A DNA stretch of 64,000 bases from Termitomyces sp. T153 (GCA_018296165.2 JACKQL020000014.1:1-64000), one strand, 5' to 3'. Shown: positions 22,999 to 37,209, counted from the stretch's first letter. The notes: generated by a model from the sequence alone, not told the origin. Numbers and translations are program-made.

Positions 22999-23834
22999 CG
23001 TTTCTTAGCGTCTGCTGGTGGTGGGTGACCAAAAGAGTGGCTGTTTGTGGGTTTTTGAACCTTGCCATCAGGTGGGCTCTTTGGCGGAAAAGCAGTGTCA
23101 ACAGGGCCTCAATCACATTTGCTGACATAACATAGCCGGTGAGGGTGGTCAGCCCACCCGGTCCAATAGCCCACCAGTCACAGTGCAGCCCCGCCGCTCA
23201 AATAACATCATCCCATGGGTGGTTTCAATCCATCTCTTCGAGGAATCAGTGATTGAAAAAGTTGAGATCGGAGCATGGAGATTCACACTGACACAAGCAT
23301 CGTTCTAAGAATATATTCAGACTCGGAACACTCGCCGCATTAGGCAGCCAGAAGGCTTATTGTCGAGTCGGAACACCTGAGGAGACGCCGAAAAAGAAGC
23401 AGGACAAAGATGTGAAAGGGGCATCTAACTCGATGGTTGGTAAGGAGTACCACCTGATGGAGTTCGCGCTCATACTTATGTCCCAGACAGCTTCTCACGG
23501 AACATACCATGGCAGGTGCCCAGCTCCTTCCGAATTCGTTACGGAATATCTCGCACTCGTTCGCGTTTCAGCAGGCCTACTCATGCTAAATTTTTGTGAT
23601 TTCATCCTCTCATCACATCGTTGTGTAGATAAATACGTGAGAGATTCAGGCCTTGGCGCTGGTTGGACAGGTGTCATTAACAAAGTAGCGATATAACGAA
23701 CGTCGAGTGGACGCGACGTGTCCTGCCTGCCCAAATTAGGCGAATTTATGATTGTCATTGTTGATTCGGAAGGTTTCCGAAAAAAAGTTGACCACACGAA
23801 ACCGCCTGAATTCATTCACGATCGAGAATCACAA
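22999..23834. promoter_or_regulatory. Divergent promoter region between the E2-like gene and EBP2
   Basis: This 836-bp region separates two oppositely transcribed starts and must contain both promoters. Short frames inside it (23412-23696 plus, 23495-23815 minus) overlap each other and show no family signature. No specific binding site is claimed. Confidence 0.5.
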
Positions 23835-25313
23835 ATGCCTCCAACCGCCAAAACCTCCAAAGGCCCCGACAAAAAGGCCAGCTCTTCCAAGGCTACAAAA
23901 TCTTCTCCACTCAAGGTATCAAAAGTAGCCCCTCCACCCGAACCAGCCGATGAGGATATGGAAGATGACGAAGATGAAGAAGACGAAGACGACAGTGGTG
24001 ACGAGGGAGTCGATGAGGAAGGAATGGCACGGCTTATGAATGCCCTTGGAGAAGATGGGCTCGATGACTTTGACCGAGCACAATTGAACCTTGCTCTTGG
24101 CAAGGAGGATGAGGATGGGTCGGACAGTGAAGAGGATGAAGATAGCGCGTCTGGTGAAGATGTAGAGGAGGTTGCAAGTGATGCGGAAGATGAGGATAAG
24201 GAGAAACAAGAGGTTTCAGAGGATGAGGAGGGCAAAGCTGACGAGGATGAGGAGGAAGAGGAAGAGGACGTTCTCCTTGAAGATGCGGAACATCTCGACG
24301 AAGACGCAGTCCCTCGGCAAAAAATTGAAATTGACAACAAAGTATGCTAACGGCCCGATTTCTTAAGTTTGCATAGTTCACCATCCCTCCGTGTAGGTTG
24401 CCCTCGAGCGAATCCGGGAAACCATTCAGCTCGACCCTTCATTACCATGGACAGAAACTCTCGTCCTGACATACCCTCAATCAATAGACGTCGACGTGAA
24501 TGACGACTTGAACCGTGAACTTGCTTTGTATGTACACTCTTCCTTGCTATCATTGACTTCTCATCCGCATTCTTCATCCAGCTACAAACAAGCCCTGCAC
24601 AGTGCAGAAGCCGCCCGATCATTGGCCGCAAAACACAAATTCCCTTTCACCCGACCTGCCGACTACTTCGCTGAGATGGTTAAAACCGATGCCCATATGG
24701 AGCGGATACGACAGCGTCTGCTCGACGAGTCCGCTACTATCAAGAAGAGCGAAGACAAACGCAAGGAGCGGGAAGGGAAGAAGTTTGGCAAGCAGGTCCA
24801 GGTTGAGAAACTCAAGGAGCGTGAGAGATCGAAGAAGGACATCGAGGAACGACTCAAGGGTCTCAAACGGAGTATGACATTTCTCCAATGTTTGGCGTGA
24901 TCGTATTCTGACCATCTTGTTGTACCTTTGCAGAACGAAAAGATATGCTAGATAATCCAGACGCGGCTGACGACGACTTCGACGTTGCAGTTGAAGATGC
25001 TATATCCGACCGGCCGGCGAAGCGCAGTACGGGAGAAAGAGCTGGTGGCAGAGATGGTAAAAGAGGTCTCAGCCGCAAGGCTCGCGATTCGAAGTTCGGA
25101 TTTGGAGGTGGCAACAGACGGTCAAAACAAAACACAAGGGAGTCGACGGACAGCTTTAGTCCGAGGGGAGGCAGGAAGGGAGGGCGAGGAGGGGGTGGAG
25201 GACGAGGTGGAGGTGGAGGACGAGGTGGAGGTGGAGGACGAGGTGGAGGTAGAGGTGGAGCAAGCAAACGCCCAGGAAAAAATAGGCGTATTGCAGCTCG
25301 CAGCAAATCATGA
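23835..25313 (+). CDS. EBP2: rRNA-processing protein EBP2
   Basis: A nucleolar factor needed for maturation of 25S rRNA and assembly of the 60S subunit. Four exons (23835-24341, 24397-24527, 24582-24871, 24934-25313) give 435 residues. The N-terminal third is extremely acidic (runs of D and E from residue 45 to 160), common in nucleolar proteins. The conserved EBP2 domain follows: ERIRETIQLDPSLPW, DDLNRELAFYKQALHSAEAA, FPFTRPADYFAEMVKTDAHM and a basic helix with KKFGKQVQ. The C-terminus has the family motif RDSKFGFGG, NTRESTDSF, then a Gly-Arg-rich tail and a basic end KRPGKNRR. The ATG at 23835 is the first in frame after an upstream stop. The acidic coding strand produces several long mirror frames that are not genes. 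Confidence 0.93.
25190..25262 (+). repeat. 18-bp tandem repeat encoding the Gly/Arg-rich tail of EBP2
   Basis: About three and a half units of GGACGAGGTGGAGGTGGA encode RGGGGG repeats. They sit in frame within the last exon. Such tails bind RNA and vary in length between strains. Confidence 0.85.
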
Positions 25314-25506
25314 ACATGATATTTTATATTGTTTTTGTTGCAATGGGAGTTTTCTTGGAACTTTCAAGTGTAGTTAGCGGGGCTCGCATATACTCAATGG
25401 TCCTGTGACGAGGTGATCAAGATGTTCATTGGGCTCATTGTTACTAGCTGAACAATAAAGGTACAATTCAACTCGAAATACAGCCTGGTAAGGTAAGAAC
25501 AACGAC

Positions 25507-27295
25507 TCAATTGATCTCTGCCGCCGTGTGTTTCGTCCTCGCCAGGCCAAATCGGCGGTTTGTTGTATCGAAGACACTATAGAATCGTTGCAAGAAGGAA
25601 AATCCAACTGAAGAAGGTTTAGCATTTCTGTATGGTCAACAGTAGTCAAGGTTTTACTTATGAAATCAAGACCATTACCACTTGAAGTACCCATATCGGC
25701 GACGATGAGGTATATTTTATCTTTCCCACCTCCGATGACGTCGTTGAGTCGTCGCGGCCATATCTGGGCATTGGGTGTTAGCTCGTAAGTTTCCTGAAGG
25801 ACGCCAAAAACGATTAAAAGCAGTCTCCGAAGTTCATAAGAGGCACTCACCGAACCGATCGTAAAGAATAAACTCTCCATTTCCGCGAATTGTGCCTCTG
25901 TCACAGTTAACAATCCTGTGGTACTATATAAAAGGTTCAATTCAATAGAGCAAAAACGGGTGGTTAGGTATCAGAACTTACGGATCTTCCTCCGCACCTG
26001 CAGCGCGTCGATAGAACTTGAATGCATCCGAGGCAAGGAGAAGCAACGTCGTTCCAATGTCGACGATTCCAGCAGACAATCTTAACAAAGGCATATTCTC
26101 GCTGTAGACCAAGTCTGCATCTATTCCCCAGTATTTGTCAGAAGGTTCTATTGTCGTGATTGGAACGTAGTTAATTGAGCCGGTGAACCTGTTATTCAAG
26201 CAGAGGATGTCAATTTGAAGGCCAGGAGAGTAGTTAGGACGTGATACTTCGCGGTGTCAGTGGCTCCGAAAGTGATCTCCCCGTTCGCAACATTGTCGCC
26301 GCCAGGGATGTAAGACATTCCGAAGGATATGGCGGGTATAACTCCAGAATTGAATAGGTTTTCAGTCACAGGACGTACAGCATCTGGTCCTGGAGAGAAA
26401 TGAATAAAGACACACAACTTCGCAAGATAACACACCTAATGATGAAAGGTCAACTGGTCCGATTCTAGTCATAACATGTGTCAGAATGCGGCCTAGAGTC
26501 ATTAGAAAATGTAATCGTACCCCAGAATCCCGTCAACGCCACTGAAACCGCGCGCACTGGAGGCTACACCGATAACATGATTTTTGGCGACGAGATTTCC
26601 GCCAAGAGTGATTTGATCCTGATCTACAACACGCTAGCTGGAGCTTCATGTCTAAAAGAGCCCGTATGAACGCATACATTCTGCGCCGGTTACTGCCCCA
26701 GAGCCATAGACAATTTCCTAAATGAACTGCAACGTAAAAGACGAAAAGTGGGCGAGGAATTTGTACCCACAAACATTTTGTTATTATCAATGCTAGTGCT
26801 CGTTGGTGAGTACTCCTTGTCGGCACCGACCCAGCTAAATTTTGCGTCAAGAGTTGACGCAAACCATCCGTAGACATCCTTACGTGTTTGAACTGCCTGG
26901 TAGACGAAAGTTTTATGATATTCCAACGACAGGCAGAGTTCGGGAGGACATACTCGTATCAAGAAGAAGGGAATACATGGTCGACGGTTGACCTACTGCA
27001 ACAGGAACCGAGTAAACCACTCCTGGATAACATTGAGAATATGAGTCTGCAAACTCGTCAGTCATTTCAAGCCTTTAGCCAACAAACCTGATTCAGTCAC
27101 GTCGACTGAATCTTGAGTGCTAGAGGGGGAACTATTTCGCTTGTTCGAGTTCTTGGCTTGGAAGGCGGCAGGACCATGTGGATGAAGTCCAGCGAGGAAC
27201 CTTTTGGCACGCCCCTGGTCGCGAGCAAGGATCTGTTTGGCGTCATGAGAAAGACGCGTCTCGAATGGAATGGAGTTGATGATAAAACGAGACAT
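25507..27295 (-). CDS. Polyporopepsin-type aspartic protease (A1 family) with altered active-site motifs
   Basis: Pepsin-like fold read from about ten short exons. Propeptide SIPFETRLSHDAKQILARD (about 27275), YSVPVAVGQPSTMYSLLLDT (about 26990), TWVGADKEYSPTSTSID, EIVYGSGAVTGAEYQDQITLG (26700-26590, flap Tyr present), FSGVDGILGIGPVDLSSL, FTGSINYVPITTIEPSDKYW (26190), and the C-terminus SFLQRFYSVFDTTNRRFGLA. Both catalytic aspartates remain. However, the first motif reads D-T-S after splicing instead of D-T-G, and the second reads GIVDIGTTLLLL instead of DTGTT. The N-terminus is uncertain. A signal-peptide-like frame MLQILCFLSSTAFPA starts at 27350 but is one base out of frame with the propeptide. 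The enzyme may be secreted and inactive, or the gene may be decaying. Convergent with EBP2. Confidence 0.8.
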
Positions 27296-27790
27296 GGATT
27301 AGCGCGGCAGGAAAAGCAGTGGATGACAGAAAGCAAAGAATTTGGAGCATTGGCTGGATTTTGACAGAGAAGATCTGAGCAGTGACATCATTGACTACTT
27401 GAAGAACCTACCCCAATTGACGCGTCGAAAACGGGTTAAATGCTCGTTTCATCAACAATCGTAGTTGGATGTTAAAGCTAAAGCTGAAGTCCTGCTGATC
27501 TGTAGCTTCTTTGAAATTCATTGGTACATATATATAGCAATGTGTATGTCGATATCGTGACAATGAACATGGGAGGGAAAAGAAACGAAAAATGTCACGT
27601 GCGCGTGCTTTGTGATCCAAATGACGTAATAGTACTAAGAACTCTGCGTTTCCAACTTGGGCGTCCTCAACGTCAGAATTCAGGGCATGACCGTGACATT
27701 CACGCCTTTTTATGAATCATAATATCTTTCAATACTTCGATTGCTACCCAAAGAATCTATCTCCGATTGCTTGAAAAGTACCAGAAAAAT
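27296..27790. promoter_or_regulatory. Divergent promoter region of the protease and WD40 genes
   Basis: About 500 bp between oppositely oriented starts. It includes the out-of-frame signal-peptide-like stretch at 27305-27350. Short frames at 27408-27620 (minus) and 27521-27715 (plus) have no recognisable content. Confidence 0.45.
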
Positions 27791-30025
27791 ATGCCGCAGG
27801 CGGGTCGGAGACACTCTGAAATCTCCACTTCTTCGTACACGGCCCGTCAGAGGTCGTTGTTTCAGGAAGAGACAATTACTTCAGTTTTATCGAATGGATT
27901 TCCTTTCTCCAGGTAAGGAACTTCAGGATTAAGCATATTTCGTCCCTCGATAGTTATTTCAGTAAACTCGCCGCTCACACATCTTGTGTCAATACTCTCG
28001 CTTTTTCATCCGGTCAAGGGCGCTTTCTAGCGAGTGGTGGGGATGGTAGGCTAAACTATCATTTGTACATCTGCTCATAATGACATGACGGACAGATTTT
28101 CGGATATACCTTTGGGACTTTCACCAGGAAGATGTGACCGTGCCGATATACAATCTTTGCGGTCCTAAGGTTAGTTATTCTCGTAGTACGTGCAAACTAC
28201 ATGTCTCATGCGATAACCTTAGGGAAACGTGTTTACAATTGCTTTCTCTTCGACCAATCATTATCTATATTCGTCCGTGGAACATTCTCATGCAATGTAT
28301 AGGGTCTGATTGGGTATTAAGTGCAGGCACAGATGAAACTGTTTTAAAATACAATATCTCAACAGTGGGATTACAGTTGGACTCTGGAACCGGCACAAAA
28401 CCTCCCGATCGAACGTTCCGATTACACGACGTAAGTACAATAACAATGTCTCGATGAAAGGACTATCCCCACATTTTCAAGGATACAATTCGGGCAATAA
28501 GTTGTCACTCATATCAGGAGGAGGTTTTTATGAGTGCTGGGTAAAACATCTTATACAAGGCGCACCAGGATATGCTGAATTTTCAGCTTAGGCAGGATGG
28601 ACGTATTCTACTTCACGATGGTCGCGATAGTGGCTTATTCCGTGCTCAGAGCACTCTACAATTGCCAACGGAAGCGACAGGAGTGCGATATCATCCCACC
28701 ATGGAGCATATTTTTGCTACATGCGACAGTCACGGTGGGGTTTGTTTACGCGATACTCGGATGGCGTTTGGACCTCTATTAAGCAGGACACGCGAAGGAG
28801 TCATCCAAAAGGTTGGTTGCTTGTTTCAATGTCTCCCCGCGACTCAACATCCTGGTGGTGCCTTTGGAAGTACCTAACAAAACTCACTCGGAAGACACAT
28901 AGTGCTTTATGTGAGCCTGAATCAAGTAGTCTAACATTCAACTCGGATGGTAAGCACGATCCCTGCCTTCTTTTGTCGATCTATCTGACGGTGAGTCTGG
29001 TGTAGGAAGCAAACTAGCCGTAGTAATGCTCGTATGATTTGAGTGACGGTCTGACTCTTTCATCTACTAATTTGGTTACAGAACTTTCTCCCTACAATTT
29101 ACGGTTTATCCGATCCAATCCCTCTTGCTGTGTGTAGTGGGAAGAATCATCCGGATGGAACACCGGTGTTACCACCTGAGCGAACGTATTCTAACTCGTG
29201 TACTATCAAGGTGCAGTATCATATCTCTCGTAATGGATGATCACGTTTTCACGACCTTTCAGAATGGTGCATTTGGAAGTTTTGGACTGGTCAACGACGA
29301 ATTCTACTGTGCTGGCTCTGAGGATTTCCGTGGATATATGTGGAAAGTTCCCTCCGTTGACCAGCTTGTGAATCAGAGGATTGAGGTTTCTGCTGAAGAC
29401 TGGGCGTCTAAAAGCTGGCCAAATGTTACAGGTAAGCGTTTGGCCACTATATTACACTGATACTCATGCCAGGCCATCCGTAGCCTTCACATGCGCTCGC
29501 GGAGCGCCGAGATACATTCCTGTCGATCTTTCAACACCGCATTGTTATTTGCACGGTCTGCCAGTCCCATCTATTGTCTCCCTCCTACTGAAGTTTGCTT
29601 TAGGTCATAAATCAATCGTAAACTCTGTCCTCTGTCATCCCCATCTTTTCCATGTCATGACCTGCGGGATCGAGGATGATATCATCCTTCATAGCCCGAC
29701 CCCCACGTCCCCTTGTGCACCAAACCTCCAGCACACGTCGACAGATGTACGTGTGCTTGAAGAAGGTAGCCATCAAGATTGGGCTATGTACTTACGGGCG
29801 CTTGTAGCGGAACGATCCGAGTCTGAAATGACCCCGATAAGGATGTTCGACCAGTTTGTGTTTTCCTTTTCTCAGAAATAAAAATACACGTCTTACGAGA
29901 TCTTTGACAGCATACTACGAGAGGAAGGCAACATCGACGTGTTTGACCAGCGGCAGCGGGCAAGTGAAGACTCGTCCACCGATGAAATGGAGTCTATGGA
30001 CGAAGGCGATGGCGACAATGATTAA
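27791..30025 (+). CDS. WD40-repeat protein, DCAF5-like
   Basis: A seven-bladed propeller protein resembling DDB1-CUL4 associated factor 5, a substrate receptor of CRL4 ubiquitin ligases. The receptor role is inferred from the family. The start MPQAGRRHSEIS leads into WD repeats: HTSCVNTLAFSSGQGRFLASGGD (about 27975), a TVPIYNLCGPKGNVFTIAFS-type repeat (28130-28240), YVLSAGTDETVLKYNIS (28310), EDGRILLHDGRDSGLF (28590), HIFATCDSHGGVCLRDTR (28705), FYCAGSEDFRGYMWKVP (29305) and HKSIVNSVLCHPHLFHVMTCG (29605). An acidic C-terminal tail ends DEGDGDND. About twelve introns are needed. The exons appear intact, although I did not fix every boundary. It converges on the queuosine salvage gene with 132 bp between stops. 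Confidence 0.78.
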
Positions 30026-30157
30026 GTTGCTGATGCTTTTTGTTTTCATGTAACATCAAAAACAAATTCATTACTATCCTTTTGGTCCAAAAAACGAAAG
30101 TATTGTGATTTACCAAATAACCTACATCTAGGTTGGCCATCTTCCCAAACATGTGCA

Positions 30158-31941
30158 TTAGTACCAGATACTCCTCGTCCGATGGATTGGAACTGTCTTG
30201 GCCGTCTTCATACCCTTTATTCGGTCCTCCCCATTCTCTATCTTCTTTGCAAGGTCCCATAAATAGAAGTCTATCAGGACGCTACTGACAGTATCTTCCC
30301 CACATTTGCCTTCTTCTACAAACAGTTTGAGTATCTCCTCTTTCACCCGTTCGACGGCAATAATACTCGCGGCGCGCAAGCTTATCTCCTCGGAGGCACC
30401 AGACTGGAGGGGCGTGCCTGCGTGAAGTGTTTCAAGGAGGGAAGGCGGATAATCTAGGATACAAAGGTGATGCAAGATCTGCGGCACACGATAGTCTGCG
30501 AACATAGTGAGCTGTTGAATTTTGGGTCCTCGGACTCCGGGGAATATAGGATGCGGGTATGTTGAGTTAGCTGGATAGAAGGCAGCCCAAATCTCGGCGA
30601 CTAGGATCTGCGCTCTCTTCCATAAGCAGACTGATTATGGCTTTAGTTGATAGCATCGCCTAGTTGTGCGAAAAATACCTTTTTCACCATTCACGATGAC
30701 CTCGTCGCGATACGTTGGGAAAATATCAACGACCATCTGTACTAATTGAAGTGCGGTACCTTCCCCATTGTGTCTTCGGTGAAACTCATCCAGGAATCCT
30801 TGAAACGAGCCATCAAAGTTCTGGATAACCACTTAGTATTTCATTTGATCCGAAAACCAGATGCGGTGCGAGGATACCTTGCAAAGAATCGATCCAACCT
30901 CTCTCATGATGGCTATCCGCTCTCCCAATAGAGGGATAGATTCCGCCGACTGGGGAGAACGGCGAAATACGTGTTCAATCAACGAATCAGGACATAGGAC
31001 TTCTGAAGAGTAAAACTTAGGATCGGTTATTGGAATATCGTCGTCCACGAGAGCTATTTGGGGTCTTGAGATGGGAAGAAGTATAAATGTGAACGAGTAA
31101 CTCACCCCTATTGAGGGAAGCAACCAAGCTCCAATAACCCGTCCACAGCTTCTTTTCACTAGAATCCCATTTATCCCGCCATTCTACACTATAACGATCA
31201 GGTTGTCCCTCTTTTTCAGACCAAAAGCTGAAGTTTAGACATGATATAAGAAATATCCAGTTCAAAACGGATTTGTTTGTAGGATCCAAAGCCACATAGG
31301 GGTCTGATGGTAGAAGATGCAGGGGATGCGTGCGCCAAGTACGAGGGGTATAGGATTCTACTAGAAGCCTTTGGCGGATCTGGCGAAGAGTAGATTACCT
31401 TCAGTTAATCGCGTCTAGTGAGCCAAGCACCGGTACTGACCAGCTTTGCAGCCGTCTTTACACCGTCTTCGTTGACGAGCACGATATTCGTGGCCTTGAA
31501 GGAAAAGAACCATCCATATAAGTACCCACAATGTCGCGTAACTGGAAGTCATGACCCTACTTTGTAAGCAAATTCCGAGCCTTCAATAACAGGATTAACT
31601 TCGTTGTCATGTCTTTGGGTGCTCGGTTTTTCGTTCAAAGTAGACGTCGAGATCGGCAGTCTGGACCTAAGAACAGACATAAACCGCTGGCGAAGCTCAG
31701 AGTACGCGATGGCGACACCCATACGAAATTTCATGAGTGTCGCACACATTTCTTGCAAAAATCTCTTTAGCATCGAATCATGATGAGTTATGGTGGTTGT
31801 TCTGTTGAGACTGAAAAACTTTTGAAGCCCAACAAACGATGAACGCGGATCCTTGCTTTCCCGCGGAAATAGATTAGATGTAGATAAAATAACATGTTCC
31901 TGTGCCAGATTCACAAACGCTCGTAGCGCCGGAAAAAGCAT
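30158..31941 (-). CDS. Queuosine salvage protein (Qng1/DUF2419 family)
   Basis: Members hydrolyse queuosine 5'-phosphate to release queuine, the base used by eukaryotic tRNA-guanine transglycosylase. The protein is recognised by VLNWIFLISCLNFSFW (about 31270), TGYWSLVASLNR (about 31130), IPITDPKFYSSEVLCPDSLI (about 31040), IPLLGERIAIMREVG (30950-30905), KRAQILVAEIWAAFYP (about 30620), LTMFADYRVPQILHHL (about 30505) and SLRAASIIAVERVKEEIL near the end. These are the family's conserved blocks in order. The conserved N-terminal block NPVIEGSEFAYK lies at about 31570. The long 5' extension from the ATG at 31941 is atypical, so the true start could be internal. Introns are short. Confidence 0.85.
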
Positions 31942-32489
31942 GGAAAAAACTTATTCATTTACACGTGTGTTTTTTCTGGACTCGATCAACGAATGTGAGA
32001 ATGACGAAAAGCTCGGTCGAGAAGTTCGGTGAATGTTAGGATCCATCTGAGAATCAACCGTCGGAAAAACAAAAGTTTGTTGTATGCATGTGTTCTTTCA
32101 GTGACCTAATAATAATCTCCGTGAATTCATGAACCGCCTCGATCCCGACTCGCTGGGAGGCGGTTCGACTTGACTGAATATTATCACGAATTCAGAGGAT
32201 ACACAACCACGCCTTTTGAAGAAAAGCGAGAGCGAGAGAATAAGAAAAAACCAATGAGTCAATGACGATCATTACCTTACAATCAACGGCCAGATTATGA
32301 TCTCTCTTGCACTATCATTACCATTATTCTCGTACCCTCGAAAGCCAAAAAAAAAAAAAAAGGAGTTCAGACCACCGCGTGGAATCCCAAACCTGCCCGT
32401 AATTGATTCCTCTCCGACAATTACCCGCAAGACCACGGAAACTTTCTGAAATCAGAGTACCCACGATAACAATAGTCGAAACCCCACAC
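31942..32489. other. Intergenic, upstream of the queuosine salvage gene
   Basis: About 550 bp holding the presumed promoter. It includes a short imperfect inverted pair near 32120-32200 (GTGAATTCATGAACCGCCTC and GAGGCGGTTCG...CACGAATTCA) that could form a hairpin, and a poly-A run at 32347-32360. No gene is seen. Confidence 0.45.
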
Positions 32490-34140
32490 CCAACGGGTTA
32501 ATTTCCAGCTTCGTATCAGAAGACAGACTTCGATGGACGTACATGTTATGTACTCCAGCCCTTCGTTTTCGCAGCGGCGATAGGAAGCTCCTCGGTACGG
32601 AATCCTTGTTTGTTTCCCGCAAGGTGAAGGAGTGGGAGATGGATGGATAGGGCTGAGCTAGTTCGTTAAGGATTAAGATAGACAGGGAGTTTGCCGGTAC
32701 GAGAAGTGAGCAAGCAGCTCAAGGACGGCGGACACGGGGGAGAAGGACCGAGGATGTGGGGTATTTCGTGGGTACTAAGTATGTATGTCCCCGGCCCGCG
32801 GTCAAGGCTACACCCGGCGGGAGTAGCACACGATACTATACCGGATGTTTCGAAGCCTTACGTGAAAGGTGTTTTACTTTTTTTATTTTTTTTTTAGGTT
32901 TTGACCAGGACGACGACGCGCTGATTTTGGGGCATAGTCACGGTCTATCCCGAGAGTGAGACCAACAGGGTGGAGGAGTTGTCAAGAAGTGAACTACGAA
33001 TCTGTATGAAACGATCCTCGGACGCGTGTTTGTTGTTCAAAGGCGCTCGGCTCGAACGGTCGAATGGTCGATACTCGATGACCCTGATAAACTTAAACTG
33101 AGACTCAAATCTACGAGGATACACCTTGTCTGAGAAACCAATGCGGAGATGCTAGGACTTGAGACGAAGCGAGGTTACGCCGCGTCTCCGTGTGGACATC
33201 GTAGTGGCTGTTAAGTAATTAGTACGCGCAGCCTGTAAACGTCACTTATGTAGACCCTAGGAGCGTCATTCGCATATTCCCATGTGAGCACAAGTACTTG
33301 CCGAGCACAGTCGCGTTGGCTAGGGCTCATCGCAAGATGCCGCGCGCGGATCCGAGCCAAGGATCAAGCTGGGGTAACACCGCTTCTCATGGGGTAAAAC
33401 TATTTGTGAGCCCCGTGAACCCTATGAACACATGTCCGACTGGGTGACATCGAGCAGACGGTAATAGAAATAGCAGACTATGTGCTAACTAGTTCTATAT
33501 CGTTGTTTACAACCACTGAACTAATCATACACTATACATTTACTTGGTACGTGGTCGACGTCAAGACTCTCCTAGAGCCCGAGAGCTTAGGACAATTCAA
33601 TCACCCCCATCCCATGCATGGATCATTAGCCACAGATGCAGATATACCGTACATCCGACTCGGACCCCTTAAACAACGGGTCAAACGCTAAGAAAAGGAA
33701 ATGGATCCGCAGAAGCTTATTTATTTTCATTTCTTCAAGACAACATATGCATATGCAAAGTTATCAGCTCGACTACGACCAACTCATCGTGAGAACTCGG
33801 AGTCACGACCTTGTCTACTGCGCGCGCTGCATGTGGGATATGGCATAGCATACTCATTGTCTGAATATCAATATCCATATACTACGTAGCCATATTTTAT
33901 GAAGTTACACTGCAGCTGTATATTGTACGTAGTTACATGTGATAAACAATCCACGGCCATTAACCACTCCGCACGATCGATACCCGAACCGGAACCGTTT
34001 TCGAGCCTGAAATATGTATGTATGTAGGTTGTTAGTCGCCACATCTAAATCCGGGTACGAGTACGCACATAACACGCGCGAGACTCGGCGGGGCGCGGGG
34101 CAGCTACCAAGTGATAGGTAGTCTGCATAAGCACGCTGCG
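32490..34140 (+). repeat. Left arm of a large diverged inverted repeat around the CreA gene
   Basis: The reverse complement of this segment matches 36940-39290 in the same order, with substitutions and indels. Clear anchor pairs are: 33336-33366 (GCGCGCGGATCCGAGC) with 37993-38015; 33180-33250 (CGTGTGGACATCGTAGTGGCTGTTAAGT) with 38125-38200; 33690-33770 (ATGGATCCGCAGAAG...TTTTCATTTC) with 37750-37835; and 32750-32850 (GGGGTATTTCGTGG...GATACTATACCGGATG) with 38615-38690 and 38985-39065. Short frames in it are not genes. It may be a transposon terminus or part of an old inverted duplication. Confidence 0.8.
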
Positions 34141-34895
34141 ATCCGACAGCTGTCATCACATGCCATAATGGAGTTATCATCATTTTGCCTCCGGGGGAGT
34201 TCATATCCCATATCCCATATGTTCAATCTATGCGTTTCGAATCCCATCCGGGACCCGCTCAATCCGCCAACGTGTAAAAACCACTTTTTTTCCCGCATGT
34301 TAGAGGTAGCTGACCATCATCGTACTTGTACTCTCCTAATCGAATAAACTAAAACTAAAAAACAATAGACACACCACCACACCTCCTGTCCACCGTAGCT
34401 CTGCCCAGATCCAACCTAGCTTGAATCAAAATCAAAGCATCTAGTAATCGTAATTTTTCCATCAAGCACATTACTCAGCTAATGCACATGCATACCCTCT
34501 ACTCCACTCCATTTTCATTCCTCATTGAATGATTCCAGAAAACCCCCGAACTGACCCATTCCTCATTCCTTACAAGAACCAATTCCGCACTGCCGACTTT
34601 TGGGGTCCAGCAAACTAGCCAGGCTACGAAAGCAGAGCAAAGCGCCTTCTATACATATATATATACGTCTATGAGGGTGAGTGGGTTCTATGATAAGTAT
34701 TGTAATTGTAATTGTAATTGTACTGTCTATGGAATGTGTATGTGGATAGATGGATGGATAGATGAGAATGAGCAGGGATAGGTTGGAAGGGAGGAGATAG
34801 TAAAGTAGAAGAATGAAAGCATAGTTGTCAATACACAAAACTTCCTCCAAAAAACGAAAAAAAAAAAAAAAAAAACCAAGGGAGGAGCACATGCC
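34141..34895. other. 3' flank of the CreA-like gene
   Basis: About 750 bp between the left arm and the stop of the CreA-like gene. It holds the presumed 3' untranslated region, with AATTGTAATTGTAATTGT repeats (34700-34722), GATG-rich repeats (34745-34770) and a poly-A run (34856-34875). The part 34610-34735 has a reverse-complement copy at about 39450-39590. Confidence 0.6.
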
Positions 34896-36476
<1,581 letters not shown>

Positions 36477-36939
36477 GACTGTGGGAGTCAGAATGTTCCC
36501 CGCATTTGGGAACTGCCCAAAAAAAATTCCACCGCAGTCCAGGCAAGCAACGTGATTACCCCGCACTGTCCGTCCCCGATCATCCTCCCTGATCCGCCGA
36601 CATTACAAATACTGTCTCTTCTGAGACCTGGCCACTCGCAGGGTCCCAGTTCGGGGCTTTCTCGGCTTCGAACTGCTGCGACGCCCGCACACACACTGCT
36701 TCTGAAGGACAAGGGAGGGGAAGCCACGCCCACACCGCATCACGGCAGCCCGTTCGCGCGTGTTATTGCCCGTGACGCAACCTCGGACTCGCATTACGAC
36801 AACTTTTAACACGCGAAAAGGCAATGCCCGAAAAAAAAACAAACGATAAGCCCCCGGATGCAATTCAAAACGCCTGGTACCAGCGTCGGAGGCAAAATAA
36901 CTTGTCATGACACGTGAGCTATTGCGCCGTTACGTACGC
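36477..36939. promoter_or_regulatory. Promoter region of the CreA-like gene
   Basis: About 460 bp between the translation start and the right inverted repeat arm. It holds GC-rich sequence and a poly-A run (36831-36839). If the gene is autoregulated, CreA-type sites would be expected here; I did not assign any. Confidence 0.45.
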
Positions 36940-37209
36940 TTTGTACGCATGTTGTGGGCGCACGTGTACGCTCCTTGCGTGCTATGCAGACTGGCACGCG
37001 CATGGACTTGGGATGTGGCGACATCATTGTATCCATTCAGGCTCGGCAACGAGCAAACAGTTCCGGTTCGGTTACCGATCGGTGACGTGGAGATTGTTAT
37101 CACATGCAACAACGTACAACCTTTATAAATGACGTCCGATATTCAGACAATTAGTATGCCATAGCCAAGTCGTCATCACTCCGAGTATTCGAGCTCATAA
37201 GCATAGCAT

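Noticed and set aside
17667..23000. Possible secondary metabolite cluster around the O-methyltransferase
   Set aside because: No polyketide synthase, peptide synthetase, terpene synthase, P450 or transporter lies next to it. The neighbours are primary metabolism and ubiquitin-type genes.
23816..24340. Long minus-strand frame rich in Ser opposite the acidic part of EBP2
   Set aside because: It is the mirror of GAG/GAT-rich codons on the plus strand, has no family match, and the plus-strand gene is certain.
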